Under the pieces are notes generated by a model. That model saw only the letters and a list, made by a program, of their open reading frames with translations. It searched no databases and was not told the DNA's origin. Made by a program: the position numbers and the translations under genes. A DNA stretch of 64,000 nucleotides from CAZVYJ01 sp964631565 (GTDB taxonomy: Bacteria > Planctomycetota > Phycisphaerae > SM23-33), in assembly GCA_964631565.1 (NCBI GenBank), contig CAZVYJ010000009.1, positions 13,981 to 77,980 of the forward strand, given 5' to 3'. Below, piece after piece: positions 6,703 to 16,151 of the stretch (position 1 is its first letter; the number at the start of each line of letters is the position of its first letter).

Positions 6703-9084
6703 ATGATCGGCTCGAAGTACTCAAATACATTGTTGGTCTGCCTCATGGCGGTTGTCGTCAGCCTGTCGGCTTTTTCGAGCTTGTCGTCCGCCCAGGAATC
6801 GCCCATCAGCATGTCGCTGTCCAAGGGCGGGTTCACGCTCTACGCCAGGAAAAACACGTGGCGGCAGCAGAGCGTCGCGGTAACCAACATAACCGGCTCG
6901 CCCCGCGATCTGACCGTCGTATACGCCACCAGCGACCCGAAAAAAGGCGAGGCCCGCTTCACCCGGACAGTCACGGTTCCGCCCCACTGCACAAGAAGCG
7001 TCGATCTGTTCGTGCACATGACGGAGCTTGAGCAGATCGGCAAAAAGATCGGACGCTTCGACGCCGCCGGCGTGGCGTTCAAGCTGTTCGACGCTGAAAC
7101 CGGCGAACAATTGAACTTCGGCAACGACATGGCATCCATCGTGCCGGACGATAATATGCTCATCGCGTTCATCACGGATTCATCGGACGAAAACGAGGTC
7201 CGGACCTATCTGACCGACATGAAAGACCAGCCGCTCGGCGAAGTCTGCGTCATCGATCCGCAGCTTGCGACCTATCCCGACCGCTGGTTCGGGTACGACA
7301 TGACCGACATCGTCATTGTCGGCGGCCAGGATTTCTGCAAGCTGCGCCCCTCGCAGGTGCAGGCCGTCCTCGACTGGACCAGCCGCGGCGGCGTGCTGGT
7401 TCTTCGCGGCAGCGCAGCGATGCTGGATGTGCTTGACGGCCCCTTAGGGGAGGCTGCGGGCGTCGAGACGGTCGGCTTCCATCGCACGATTTCGCTGGAT
7501 GTCAGCGAGTCGTCCGGCCTGCATGTTGCGAAGGTAACACTGCCGCAAGCCCTTGAAATGGTCGAAATCGTCCCCAACGGAGCCGATGTGCTTTACACCG
7601 CAAACGGCCTGCCGCTGCTTACAAGGCATCGTTACGGCCAGGGATGGGTGTTCGCGCTCGCGACGCCGGCGGCGGGACTTCAGGACGAAAAACTACAGCA
7701 GATATGGAAAGTCGTATACGCAGCCAGGAATACGCTGCCCACAGTCGATGACACAGAGTTCGCATCACCGACACTGACCGCCCTTGAGCAGATTGCCGGG
7801 CGGAAAGCCCCGCCTCGCAGCGTTCCGATGGCGATGCTGCTCGTGCTGGCGGCGGCGACCGTGCTGGCCGGGTTCCTCCTTCGCCGCAAGCACGGCGAAT
7901 GGCTGTGGGCTGCACTTGCGCCGGCGGCCGTGATTATCGGCATAGTTCTGTACGTCATGGGAGTGCAGCAGACCGACCCGCCGCGGCTGTCATATGTCGG
8001 CGTCATCTCCGCACTGGACGGGGATAAAGTTTCCGTCAAGGGCGCGTTCGCATACTACAGCGGTCCGGACAGCCGAGATATGAACTTCGTCGCGGGCAAT
8101 GAGCTGACCCTCATCGAAGACGCCTCGGGCGGACAGATAGGTACGCTCACACTGACCCGCACGCAATGCGGGGCGCAGCTTTCGCTGCCTGACGTGCCGC
8201 TGCCGCCCAACAGCATCAGGACTTTCCTGCTGGACGGAATCGCGACGATGCCGCCCGTGCGGGCGTCGTTCACATTCGGGCCGGACGGAGCCGTCGGCAC
8301 GATAACGAACAACACCGGCGTCGACGTCCAGGACGCCGTGTTATACATCCGCCGCCGCAGCTACAAGGTGGGCGACCTGCCGGCCGGCAAAACGACATCC
8401 GTCACGCTCGCGACATCCGACCTGCTCGGCGACGGCAACTTCACAGGCAGTCTCACGCCGAGCACCGGCGACAAGCTCCGGAACGCGATGCTGCATGCAA
8501 TGACCTTCGGCAGGAGAAATCTTCGCAGACACGACGACAGGCCGCTGCTTATCGCTCACGCGGCGATAATGCCTCTCGACCCGCTGCCGGGCGACGGGCT
8601 GACGCGACAGGGCTGGTCCGTGCTCATCTGGCCGGTTGAAATATCGTCCCCACCGGCAGGCACGCAGATAATCATGCCGTCAGGTTTCATAGAGACACGT
8701 ATAATCGCCCCGAATGCATATAACGAACTGGACAACACTTTCACCGGCACTTACCGCCCCACCGAGGTGCTGCTGCTCGTGGGCAGGCCGGAAATAACAT
8801 ACAACCTCTCCGGCGCCGCGTTGAAACTGGCCATCGGCATAAACGCCCCGACCTGCCGCATGACAGTCGCCGGCAAAAGCGGAGATGAATACACCGAAAT
8901 CAAGTCCTTCACAGGCCCGGTCGGTCTGCTGGGCGAAATAGAAATCCCGGACGCCGAGAGGTTCCTCAACGCCGACGGACAATACGAGATATCGATTAAA
9001 ATCGAGAAACCGGCCGGGCCGGAAGACCTGACGCTGTGGCAGTTCAGAAGCATAGACGTCTCGCTGGAAGGAAAAACCAGGTGA
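6703..9084 (+). CDS. Large membrane-anchored protein of an ABC-2 transporter operon
   Basis: A 793-residue protein with a signal peptide (about residues 8-28), a beta-rich extracytoplasmic region, and a domain at about residues 145-245 that resembles a glutamine-amidotransferase-like fold used as a non-catalytic module (DIVIVGGQDF, then VLDWTSRGGVLVLRGSA). Two adjacent membrane helices lie near residues 370-420, separated by a basic loop (RRKHGEW), followed by a long second extracytoplasmic part. No catalytic triad is visible. The stop overlaps the GTG start of the ABC ATPase (GTGA, 9081-9084). By position it is probably a partner of the transporter; the cargo is unknown. Confidence 0.7.
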   Translation: MIGSKYSNTLLVCLMAVVVSLSAFSSLSSAQESPISMSLSKGGFTLYARKNTWRQQSVAVTNITGSPRDLTVVYATSDPKKGEARFTRTVTVPPHCTRSVDLFVHMTELEQIGKKIGRFDAAGVAFKLFDAETGEQLNFGNDMASIVPDDNMLIAFITDSSDENEVRTYLTDMKDQPLGEVCVIDPQLATYPDRWFGYDMTDIVIVGGQDFCKLRPSQVQAVLDWTSRGGVLVLRGSAAMLDVLDGPLGEAAGVETVGFHRTISLDVSESSGLHVAKVTLPQALEMVEIVPNGADVLYTANGLPLLTRHRYGQGWVFALATPAAGLQDEKLQQIWKVVYAARNTLPTVDDTEFASPTLTALEQIAGRKAPPRSVPMAMLLVLAAATVLAGFLLRRKHGEWLWAALAPAAVIIGIVLYVMGVQQTDPPRLSYVGVISALDGDKVSVKGAFAYYSGPDSRDMNFVAGNELTLIEDASGGQIGTLTLTRTQCGAQLSLPDVPLPPNSIRTFLLDGIATMPPVRASFTFGPDGAVGTITNNTGVDVQDAVLYIRRRSYKVGDLPAGKTTSVTLATSDLLGDGNFTGSLTPSTGDKLRNAMLHAMTFGRRNLRRHDDRPLLIAHAAIMPLDPLPGDGLTRQGWSVLIWPVEISSPPAGTQIIMPSGFIETRIIAPNAYNELDNTFTGTYRPTEVLLLVGRPEITYNLSGAALKLAIGINAPTCRMTVAGKSGDEYTEIKSFTGPVGLLGEIEIPDAERFLNADGQYEISIKIEKPAGPEDLTLWQFRSIDVSLEGKTR

Positions 9085-10085
9085 CAGAAAAAAACGACAT
9101 CATTGTTAACTGCGAGGGCCTGACGAAAACCTACGAAGAGCTGACGGCGCTGAACAATCTGACGCTCCAGATCCGCCGCGGGCAGATATTCGGCTATATC
9201 GGGCACAACGGCGCCGGCAAGACCACGACCATCCGCATACTGGCGGGCCTGCTGAAGGCCTCCAGCGGAAAGGCGACGATAGCTGGCGTTGATGTTGAGA
9301 GCGGCCGCGACGAGCTCAAGCAGGTAGTCGGATATATGCCGGACAGCTTCGGCGTCTACGATCAGATGCGCGTCTGGGAATACCTGGACTTTTTCGGAGC
9401 CGCATTCCGCATCCCTCGCAAGCAGCGGCGAGAGAGAATCGACCATGTGCTGAACATCACCGACGCCGAATACATGCGCGACCGCTTCGTCGACACGCTG
9501 TCGAAGGGCATGAAGCAGCGGGTCGGAATCGCCAGGACGCTCATTCACGACCCGGAGGTGCTGCTGCTCGACGAGCCCGCCAACGGCCTGGACCCGCGGG
9601 CCAGAATCCAGATGCGGCAACTTCTCCGCAAGCTCGCCGATTCGGGCAAGACGCTGCTTGTAAGCTCGCACATACTTCCGGAACTGGCGGCCGTCTGCGA
9701 CGCCATCGGCATCATCCACCAGGGCAACCTGCGAACGTACGGGCCGATACAGAAAGTCCTCAGCGAAATACAGCGCGACCGGCTGATGGAAGCGAAACTG
9801 CTCAGCGGCGCCGACGCCGTCGCAAAACATATCGGGACGAACCAGCACTGCAAGAACATCGACACGTCCGACATCGCCGAGGGCGTCGTCCGCTTCCGTT
9901 TCAGCGGCGACGACGGCGAATTGTCGGCTCTGCTGGGCGGGCTGATTTCAAAAGGCGTCAAGGTTGTCACGTGGCGTGAAGTGCCGCTGAGCCTCGAAGA
10001 CGCATATATGGCCGTCAGCGGCATAAGCTCCGAGGTTCCAGGAGAAGCCGAAGAAAACTCCGACGAAAACAAAAAGAATGATTAG
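9081..10085 (+). CDS. ABC-2 type transporter ATP-binding protein
   Basis: A 334-residue ATPase that would energise export through the permease encoded next. Walker A is GHNGAGKTT (about residues 41-49), the signature loop appears as LSKGMKQR, Walker B as LLLDEPANGLDP, and the switch His in SSH. The DrrA/CcmA-like class fits ABC-2 exporters. A C-terminal extension of about 100 residues follows the core, as in gliding-motility and lipid-export ATPases. The GTG start at 9081 overlaps the upstream stop and has GGAAGG upstream; the frame extends to an ATG at 9036 inside the upstream gene, which I reject. Confidence 0.93.
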   Translation: MTEKNDIIVNCEGLTKTYEELTALNNLTLQIRRGQIFGYIGHNGAGKTTTIRILAGLLKASSGKATIAGVDVESGRDELKQVVGYMPDSFGVYDQMRVWEYLDFFGAAFRIPRKQRRERIDHVLNITDAEYMRDRFVDTLSKGMKQRVGIARTLIHDPEVLLLDEPANGLDPRARIQMRQLLRKLADSGKTLLVSSHILPELAAVCDAIGIIHQGNLRTYGPIQKVLSEIQRDRLMEAKLLSGADAVAKHIGTNQHCKNIDTSDIAEGVVRFRFSGDDGELSALLGGLISKGVKVVTWREVPLSLEDAYMAVSGISSEVPGEAEENSDENKKND

Positions 10086-11772
10086 CAACCCGATCATACA
10101 CAAGGAAGTCCTCTCGGCCTTGCGAACGCGAAAGGCGGTCGCGATGCAGGGATTGTTCTTCCTGATTACCGCGATGCTTATCTGGCGGCACTGGCCGGCG
10201 GACGGCCTGCAGGACCTGGGAGGCCAGCAGGCGCTGCAGATTCTCAGCAGCCTGGCAATCGGCGAAATGGTGATGATCGCCCTCTTCGCGCCGGCATTCA
10301 CCGCCACTTCGCTGACGCTGGAGAAGGAACGCAATACGTTCGAATCGCTTTTCGCCACGGCGATGAGGCCGTGGCAAATAGCCGTCGGCAAGATGATAGG
10401 CTCGCTCTGCTTCCTCTGCCTGCTGGTGGTAAGCGGCATACCGGCGATAGCGGCGGTGTTCCTGCTGGGCAACATAAGCGGCGGCACCGTCGTCGCTCTC
10501 GTGGCGATTCTGCTGCTGACGGCTGCCTATCTCGGGTTTATCGGCCTGCTGGTAGGCGCGTACATGCACCGCAGCTACAGGGCGATTGTCGTAACCTACG
10601 CGATTCTGCTGGTAGTGTGCGTCCTGTTCGCCCTGCCGGCGATGACGGGCCTTATCTCACGCGGCAGCGGCATATGGCAGAACATTCTGCACACTCTGGC
10701 GTCGTTCAGCCCGATACAGGCCGTCGTGTCGCTCATCTGGCCGAGCGGAACAAGCAGCCTGTCTCAGGAAGCCGGCAACATGCCCGCATACTGGAAGATG
10801 TACATCCCGCTGAGTCTGCTGACAATCTGCGTGACGGCGGTGATATGCCTCATAAAGCTTCACCGCCCCGTCGCCCCGCCGCGACCGAGAGAAAACGTAA
10901 AAGTCATCGAGCGGAACAAGTTTTCCGGCCGTTCGGTGCTGTACATGTGGTTCTTCGACCCGCGAAGGCGCCGCCGCAACATCGGCCCGCTGCAGAACCC
11001 GGTGCTGATGAAGGAATTCCGCAGCCGACCGATGCTGCAGACTCGCTGGCTGATGCGGGCGATAGCAATCAGCCTCATCTGCTCGGTGCTGCTCATGTTC
11101 CTGGTGAACGTGAGCGTGATGACAATGTCGCAGGAATCGCAGACCGGCTCGGCGATACCGGGCATGATGGCGTCGGTCGCGGCCCTCATGACGATGCTGG
11201 TCATGCTGGTCGGCCCGGCGATGGCGAGCGGCGCGATATGCTCCGACCGCGAAACCGGCGTCTGGGACCTGATGCGGACGACGCGGCTGTCAAGCTGGCG
11301 AATCGTCAGTGGAAAATTCCAGGCTTCCATCATTCCCATGCTGCTTCTGGTGCTGGCCACGACGCCCTCGCTGGTCGTACTGCTTTACTTCTCGCAGTCC
11401 ATCTGGCCGAACATTTTGAGAATTCTATACGTGGTGGCCGTGACGATTTTGTTCGTCTCAACGGCCGGAACGTTCTTCTCAAGCGTGTTTTCGAAAACCT
11501 CCACCGCTACGGCATGGACCTACTCGCTGATAATCATCATCGCCATGGGATCGTTCGTGGTGCTCATGGACCCGGAAGGCTTCTCGCCGAGATTCGTGCG
11601 TGGAATTTTCCTGTTCAACCCGATAGCTGCGGCGCTGAGCGCGGCCGGTTATGCAGCCGTCGAAAAATACGGACTGGTGGTCGGCGACCATCTCGCCCTG
11701 ATGGCTGCGGCGACCGCGATGATGTTCATCGCCACCGTCGTTCGTGTGGTGCAGCTGCGGAAGGCAACCTAG
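10078..11772 (+). CDS. ABC-2 type transporter permease, double-length
   Basis: A 564-residue integral membrane protein that starts inside the ATPase gene (8-base overlap). It contains two similar halves, each with about six membrane helices: residues about 20-240 and about 310-560. They are joined by a basic cytoplasmic linker (RPRENVKVIERNKFSGR...DPRRRRRN). Each half opens with an amphipathic KE motif (NPIIHKEVLSALR and NPVLMKEFRSRP), typical of ABC-2 permeases. The tandem fusion means one polypeptide may supply the complete channel. Substrate unknown. Confidence 0.88.
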   Translation: MISNPIIHKEVLSALRTRKAVAMQGLFFLITAMLIWRHWPADGLQDLGGQQALQILSSLAIGEMVMIALFAPAFTATSLTLEKERNTFESLFATAMRPWQIAVGKMIGSLCFLCLLVVSGIPAIAAVFLLGNISGGTVVALVAILLLTAAYLGFIGLLVGAYMHRSYRAIVVTYAILLVVCVLFALPAMTGLISRGSGIWQNILHTLASFSPIQAVVSLIWPSGTSSLSQEAGNMPAYWKMYIPLSLLTICVTAVICLIKLHRPVAPPRPRENVKVIERNKFSGRSVLYMWFFDPRRRRRNIGPLQNPVLMKEFRSRPMLQTRWLMRAIAISLICSVLLMFLVNVSVMTMSQESQTGSAIPGMMASVAALMTMLVMLVGPAMASGAICSDRETGVWDLMRTTRLSSWRIVSGKFQASIIPMLLLVLATTPSLVVLLYFSQSIWPNILRILYVVAVTILFVSTAGTFFSSVFSKTSTATAWTYSLIIIIAMGSFVVLMDPEGFSPRFVRGIFLFNPIAAALSAAGYAAVEKYGLVVGDHLALMAAATAMMFIATVVRVVQLRKAT

Positions 11773-11781
11773 GAGCGTGAT

Positions 11782-13569
11782 TTGAAGCTGCGAATCGTCA
11801 TTTTGATTCTTACTGTCGCGAGTCTTGCCTCCGCGGGTGTCGCGGCTGAAAAAATATTGAAACCTTCACGAGGCGAAGGCCTGCTGGAGCGGGCGTATTT
11901 CGGCGATTCCGAAAGCGTCAGCCGGCTGGCCGTCCTGCTGGACGATGACGACCCGCTGGTCCGCGAAAAAGCCGTCCTCGACCTCGGCGAAACACACAAT
12001 CGCGAGGCCTTGCCGCACATTCTGCGGGCTATTAAGGATCCCGAGCCGACTGTACGAGCCGCTGCGGTCAAGGCGGCTGCCGAATCCGGCTTCGACGAGA
12101 TGAATACGCATATCATCTCCGCACTCGGAGACGGAGACAGCGGCGTTGTTCTTGCGGCGATATCAACCGTGCGAGCCTTGAAGCTCGCCGACGCGAAAGA
12201 CACCCTGCTCAAAACGTCTGTCACTAAAAACCGGACCGTTCAGCATCTCGCAATCAAAACGCTTACGGAACTCGGCTTAGCCCTCAGCGGCGACGAAATC
12301 AACAATCTGCTGCAGAGCGGCTGGCTGGGCGTTCGCCTGGCGGCGCTTGAAAATGCCCTGCTGCTGGACAGTCTGGCCGACACGACGGCGATAGCCGTCG
12401 CAGCCGACAGCGGTGAACCGGCTCAGCAGGCGGCGGCAATGGCGGTTCTGGGCAAATTCAACTATTCCGCAGCGGAAACATACATCGGCAAGGTCGAAAA
12501 CAGCAGCAATCCGATTCTGCGTCGCGGTGCGGTGTGGGCGTATCAGTATGCCGGCAAGGCCGACTGCATCAGGAAATTCCTCGACGACGAATCGCCGCTG
12601 GTCCGCCTGGCGGCCATCAAGGCGGCCGGAATCACAAAAGCCGACGACTGCAACGACAGGCTGTTTGAACTGATGACATCGGCCCCGCACAAACTTTCGC
12701 ACGACGCCTGCCTGGCGAGCCTGCTGGCCATCGCGAAACCCGAAACCGCCAAGCTCGCGGCGAAATGGCTGAAAGAAAACGCCGACAATATGGTGGCCGT
12801 CGACCAATGGGTCGCCCAGCAAAACAAAAAAATGGAAGCTCCGGTTTCCGAAATAATCGCAAAAAAGGAAGCACTTGCAGTGCTTCAGCGCAACGCGTCC
12901 TCGTGCTGCCGACTGCTGGCCTCGCTCAAAAGCACGCTGGCGGCCGACCAGCTGCGAGCGATGCTGGCCGGCGTTCAGATGGACTCGCCCGTCCTGGTCG
13001 CATTGGCGGAGTATTATTCGACGGTCACCGGCGAGGCCGACACCAAAGCCATGGCGAACCTGCTGGACCGCCTGAAAGCCCGCTGCGGGGAATATCTGGC
13101 GGCAATCATGGCCATGCAGCCGCCTCCGCCGTACAGCAGGGAAGTGACCGTCGCCGTCATAAAAACGCTTGGAAAACTCAAGTCGCCGGATATCGAACGG
13201 AGCCTCATCGGAATCATGGCTTTCCAGTTCGGCGCCACCCGGCAGGAAGCCGAATGCGCCGCCGCTATTCGCGCAGTCAGGCCGATTCTTTCTCCGGAAA
13301 ACAGCAAGGCTGTCGAAGGAATACTGGCGGATATCGTCAATAACAGCCTGCTGCTCACGCTGCAGTACGAAGCTGCCATCAGCCTCGGCGAGATGAAAAG
13401 CACAGACTCCCTAGATGCCCTTCGCACGCTGCTGAATAAGAAGCGTCCGAACAAGACGGTAATGCAGGCCGCGGCGTGGGCGATACAGGAAATCTCGGGC
13501 GAAACGCCGGCCGTTCCAGACCCGGTCCGCCATGAAGGAAACTGGATCATCCGCGCGGCGAAGCGGTAG
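11782..13569 (+). CDS. Exported HEAT-repeat protein
   Basis: A 595-residue protein with a signal peptide (LRIVILILTVASLASAGVAA). Almost the whole mature part is made of HEAT/PBS-lyase-type helical repeats, for example VSRLAVLLDDDDPLVREKAV and HILRAIKDPEPTVRAAAVKAA, with at least six recognisable units. It is a protein-binding scaffold, presumably in the periplasm. The start is TTG at 11782, set by AGGAG at 11771-11775, which overlaps the stop of the permease gene. As the last gene of the 6703-13569 operon it may be an accessory factor of the transporter; this is inference. Confidence 0.82.
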   Translation: MKLRIVILILTVASLASAGVAAEKILKPSRGEGLLERAYFGDSESVSRLAVLLDDDDPLVREKAVLDLGETHNREALPHILRAIKDPEPTVRAAAVKAAAESGFDEMNTHIISALGDGDSGVVLAAISTVRALKLADAKDTLLKTSVTKNRTVQHLAIKTLTELGLALSGDEINNLLQSGWLGVRLAALENALLLDSLADTTAIAVAADSGEPAQQAAAMAVLGKFNYSAAETYIGKVENSSNPILRRGAVWAYQYAGKADCIRKFLDDESPLVRLAAIKAAGITKADDCNDRLFELMTSAPHKLSHDACLASLLAIAKPETAKLAAKWLKENADNMVAVDQWVAQQNKKMEAPVSEIIAKKEALAVLQRNASSCCRLLASLKSTLAADQLRAMLAGVQMDSPVLVALAEYYSTVTGEADTKAMANLLDRLKARCGEYLAAIMAMQPPPPYSREVTVAVIKTLGKLKSPDIERSLIGIMAFQFGATRQEAECAAAIRAVRPILSPENSKAVEGILADIVNNSLLLTLQYEAAISLGEMKSTDSLDALRTLLNKKRPNKTVMQAAAWAIQEISGETPAVPDPVRHEGNWIIRAAKR

Positions 13570-13604
13570 CTTCCTGCTGAATAACTTTTCCGTCCGTCTC
13601 GCCG

Positions 13605-14141
13605 TTAACCCTTTATGAGTTTCGCGGCGTTTTTCTCGGCGCGGGCGTCGAGGATTTTCCCGAAGTAAATGCGGTGGAAATCGCCGTCCACATAAGCGCC
13701 GCTGAGAATTTCGTCCGCCAGCTTCGCGGGGAGAACGTCGTTGCTGTGGATTACCTGGCACTCGTAGACAATCGGGCACTGGGCCACAGTCGGGGCTAGC
13801 ACCGTCATGCCTCGCTCCGCGGTCAGGCCGCAGGCGGCGAATTTGTCCGTATCGCGTCCGCTGCTCGACCCGCATTTCGCGGAAACCATGCCCATGTCGC
13901 GCGTCGGCACGTTGACGGTGAAGCACCCGCCATGCTCGATGCACTGGTATGTGTGCCTGCTGGGACGCACGAGCACTATCCACACAGGAATGCCCCATAT
14001 CGAGCCTATCGAGCCCCAGCCTATCGTCATGACATTCGCCTTGCCGGTCGCATCATAGCTCCCAAGGAGCAGGCCCTGGCTGGTCATGATGTCCATGACG
14101 CCGCTGTAGTGGTCATAATAGTTAATCTTTGACTTTGCCAT
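13605..14141 (-). CDS. Flavin reductase-like protein (FMN-binding split barrel)
   Basis: A 178-residue member of the flavin reductase/flavoredoxin family, which binds FMN in a split-barrel fold. Recognisable segments are the early strand with TIGWGSIGSIWGIPVWIVLVR, then HTYQCIEHGGCFTVNVP, and the C-terminal HRIYFGKI. Members reduce or carry flavin with NAD(P)H or act as electron-transfer flavoproteins; the exact substrate cannot be read. GGGAG lies seven bases before the ATG and a TATAAT box sits at 14169-14174. It is transcribed away from purF's end in the same direction but has its own promoter. Confidence 0.85.
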   Translation of the reverse strand: MAKSKINYYDHYSGVMDIMTSQGLLLGSYDATGKANVMTIGWGSIGSIWGIPVWIVLVRPSRHTYQCIEHGGCFTVNVPTRDMGMVSAKCGSSSGRDTDKFAACGLTAERGMTVLAPTVAQCPIVYECQVIHSNDVLPAKLADEILSGAYVDGDFHRIYFGKILDARAEKNAAKLIKG

Positions 14142-14168
14142 TTGAGTCTCCCTTCGCTGGCTTAAACC

Positions 14169-14174
14169 ATTATA
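14169..14174 (-). promoter_or_regulatory. -10 box for the flavin reductase-like gene
   Basis: On the minus strand TATAAT reads perfectly at 14174-14169, 27 bases before the start codon, giving a leader that includes the GGGAG ribosome-binding site. I find no good -35 box at 16-18 bases. Confidence 0.4.
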
Positions 14175-14189
14175 GGCGACTGGGCGGGA

Positions 14190-15767
14190 TTATTCGTAGG
14201 TTCTGCCGCTCTTGCCTTTGGCGAGATTTTCGCGGGCGCGTTTTATCAGCTTGTTGCCCCATTTGCTGGGATATCTGCCGGTAACGCAGCCGCGGCACAG
14301 CCTGCCGCCCGGAATGCCGATGCAGCCGGCAAGGTCCTTGACCGGAATGTACTTCAGGCTGTCAACGTCGAGGTGGCGGGCCATTCTAGCCAGCATTTCT
14401 TCGTCGGGCGTGCCGTCGTAATTTTCATCGATGAATTTCGGCGCGAACAGTTCGCCGAGCGTTGACATGTCGATGCCGTAGAAGCACGGCGCCACGATAG
14501 GCGGGCATGCGACGCGAACGTGGATTTCCTTCGCCCTGCCGCCGCTGCGCATCTTGTGAACCAGCGACTTCAGCGTCGTCGAGCGGACGATGGAGTCTTC
14601 TATCATGAACACCTTTTTGCCGGCACAGACGCCCGGCAGCGCGGTGTATTTGCTTTTTGCGCTTCGGCCGCGACTGGAATCCGGCTGGATGAACGTCCGC
14701 CCGACGTAGCGGTTGCGGATAAGGCCCTCGACGCACGGAATGCCCATGTTGTAGGCGAAGGAGTCCGCGGCGGCCTTGGCGGTGTCAGGCACGGGAACGA
14801 CGATGCAGCTGTCGTCCATCTTCTGGTCTTCCATCTCGGCGAGTTTTTCGCCGGAGCGGGCGCGGGCCATGTACACGCTCGCATCGTCGTGCACGCTGGC
14901 GACGTTCGAGAAATACACCCATTCGAAGAAGCAGTGCGCCGGCCTGCGCGGAGCGGCGAACCGCTCGAATCGCAGTTTGCCCTTCTCGATAATCGCCATT
15001 TCGCCCGGCTCGATGGACTTTACGTCCTTGAAGCCCATGTTCGTCAGCGCCACCGATTCACTGGCGGCAGCGAACAGCCTGCCCTGCACGCCCCAGCACA
15101 GCGGCCTCAGACCAAGCGGGTCGCGGGCGACGAACATGCGCCCCATGGCGTCAAGGAACACAAGGTTGTACGCACCGTCGAACTGCCTCGCCAGCGAGTT
15201 CATTACGCTCTTCAGGCCGGCCGGCTTGTCCCCGCGAAGGCAGTAGGACAGCATGTGCATTATTATTTCGGTATCGGTGTTAAGCGACAGGTGATAGCTG
15301 CCGCGGCTGAGGAGCTTCCTGCCCAGCTCGCTGTAATTGGCGAGGTTGCCGTTGAAGGCGAAGCTGAACCATTTCCACGTCCTGCCGTGATGCCGCTCGA
15401 AAGGCTGGGCGTATCTGGAATCGTCCTGCCCGCATGTGGCGTATCGCGTGTGGCCGATGGCGGCCGGCCCGGAGTATTCGTTGAGGATCGACTGGTACTT
15501 CTGAGGATGCGACATGCGGAACGCCTCCGCGACGGTTCCGATGTCTTTGTAGGTGTCCAGAAGCTGAGCGCGTCCGGGTTTGTAGCTGCTCATGCCGGCG
15601 GCAAGCTGCCCACGGTTCTGCAGGTCCAGCAGCATAGGCGGAACGAGGCCGACCACGTCGCCGCCGTTTTGGGATATCGCCTTGCTGACTGGTCCGCCGC
15701 TGCCGGCCGACTTGTCCAGCCAATACAGGGCCAGCACTCCGCATTCGTGATGCAATTCGTTGCTCAA
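14190..15767 (-). CDS. purF: Amidophosphoribosyltransferase
   Basis: Catalyses the first step of purine synthesis, making phosphoribosylamine from PRPP and glutamine. The N-terminal Ntn glutaminase has its nucleophile Cys at residue 9 (HHECGVLALY), so eight residues must be removed. The PRPP-binding loop is VFMIEDSIVRSTT, and the glutamine-site RYATCGQ and NGNL segments are present. The C-terminal CRGCVTGRYPS resembles the cysteines that hold a 4Fe-4S cluster in the Bacillus enzyme. 525 residues. TTG start with a strong GGAGG (15774-15778). Upstream are several hairpins. Confidence 0.92.
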   Translation of the reverse strand: MSNELHHECGVLALYWLDKSAGSGGPVSKAISQNGGDVVGLVPPMLLDLQNRGQLAAGMSSYKPGRAQLLDTYKDIGTVAEAFRMSHPQKYQSILNEYSGPAAIGHTRYATCGQDDSRYAQPFERHHGRTWKWFSFAFNGNLANYSELGRKLLSRGSYHLSLNTDTEIIMHMLSYCLRGDKPAGLKSVMNSLARQFDGAYNLVFLDAMGRMFVARDPLGLRPLCWGVQGRLFAAASESVALTNMGFKDVKSIEPGEMAIIEKGKLRFERFAAPRRPAHCFFEWVYFSNVASVHDDASVYMARARSGEKLAEMEDQKMDDSCIVVPVPDTAKAAADSFAYNMGIPCVEGLIRNRYVGRTFIQPDSSRGRSAKSKYTALPGVCAGKKVFMIEDSIVRSTTLKSLVHKMRSGGRAKEIHVRVACPPIVAPCFYGIDMSTLGELFAPKFIDENYDGTPDEEMLARMARHLDVDSLKYIPVKDLAGCIGIPGGRLCRGCVTGRYPSKWGNKLIKRARENLAKGKSGRTYE

Positions 15768-15784
15768 GCCACGCCTCCAGCCTT

Positions 15785-15820
15785 CCCTGGCCAGGGTTAA
15801 GCTGCCCCCAAGGGGCAGCT
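15785..15820. repeat. Palindrome and hairpin in the purF leader
   Basis: CCCTGGCCAGGG (15785-15796) is a perfect 12-base palindrome, and AGCTGCCCC (15800-15808) pairs perfectly with GGGGCAGCT (15812-15820) around CAA. Both lie 18-53 bases upstream of the purF start codon, just beyond its ribosome-binding site, so they would be in its leader transcript. Confidence 0.5.
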
Positions 15821-15822
15821 AG

Positions 15823-15926
15823 AGCAGGCGAACAGGAGAATAGTTGAGCAGGAGAAAGAGGAATTGGCCTGTTTTGCCAATTATCGTTCGCCTGCTGTCT
15901 CCTGATCTCCTGTTCTACTGTTCAAA
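15823..15926. repeat. Inverted array of 'caggaga'-type repeats
   Basis: AGCAGGCGAAC (15823-15833) is a perfect inverted copy of 15886-15896; the sequence between holds a second stem, AATTGGC (15862-15868) with GCCAATT (15876-15882). Both arms continue into related AACAGGAGA and AGCAGGAGA units. It could be an interspersed repeat or an attenuator-like leader of purF. The rest of 15927-16151 holds a weak hairpin (16064-16099) and no gene. Confidence 0.5.
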
Positions 15927-16063
15927 TAACCTAAAGGTGACTTAGGGCGTTTCATTTCGACAACCGCCCTAAAAAAGAATGATAACACAATCACCCCGCC
16001 CGGGAAAACACCGTCCGAGTAAAACCAGGCATAAGAAAAACTAATATTAACAGCGGTAATATG

Positions 16064-16099
16064 AACGGAGCCGCCCACACACGCAGCGGAGGCTCCGTT
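16064..16099. repeat. 9-bp hairpin after the VIT/VWA gene
   Basis: AACGGAGCC (16064-16072) pairs with GGCTCCGTT (16091-16099). It follows the stop of the leftward VIT/VWA gene by about 50 bases and may end its transcript, but no T-run follows. Confidence 0.4.
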
Positions 16100-16151
16100 G
16101 TCAAACCGGCAATGAACGCCGGCAGCAGGCTTGTTAAGTCTCTGCAAAAGC

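Noticed and set aside
14520..15800. 426-codon plus-strand frame opposite purF
   Set aside because: Arises from the GC-rich codon pattern of purF, which is fully intact with all motifs.
15991..16151. Hydrophobic minus-strand frame after the VIT/VWA gene
   Set aside because: It could encode a small membrane peptide, but there is no start codon with a ribosome-binding site and a hairpin interrupts it.
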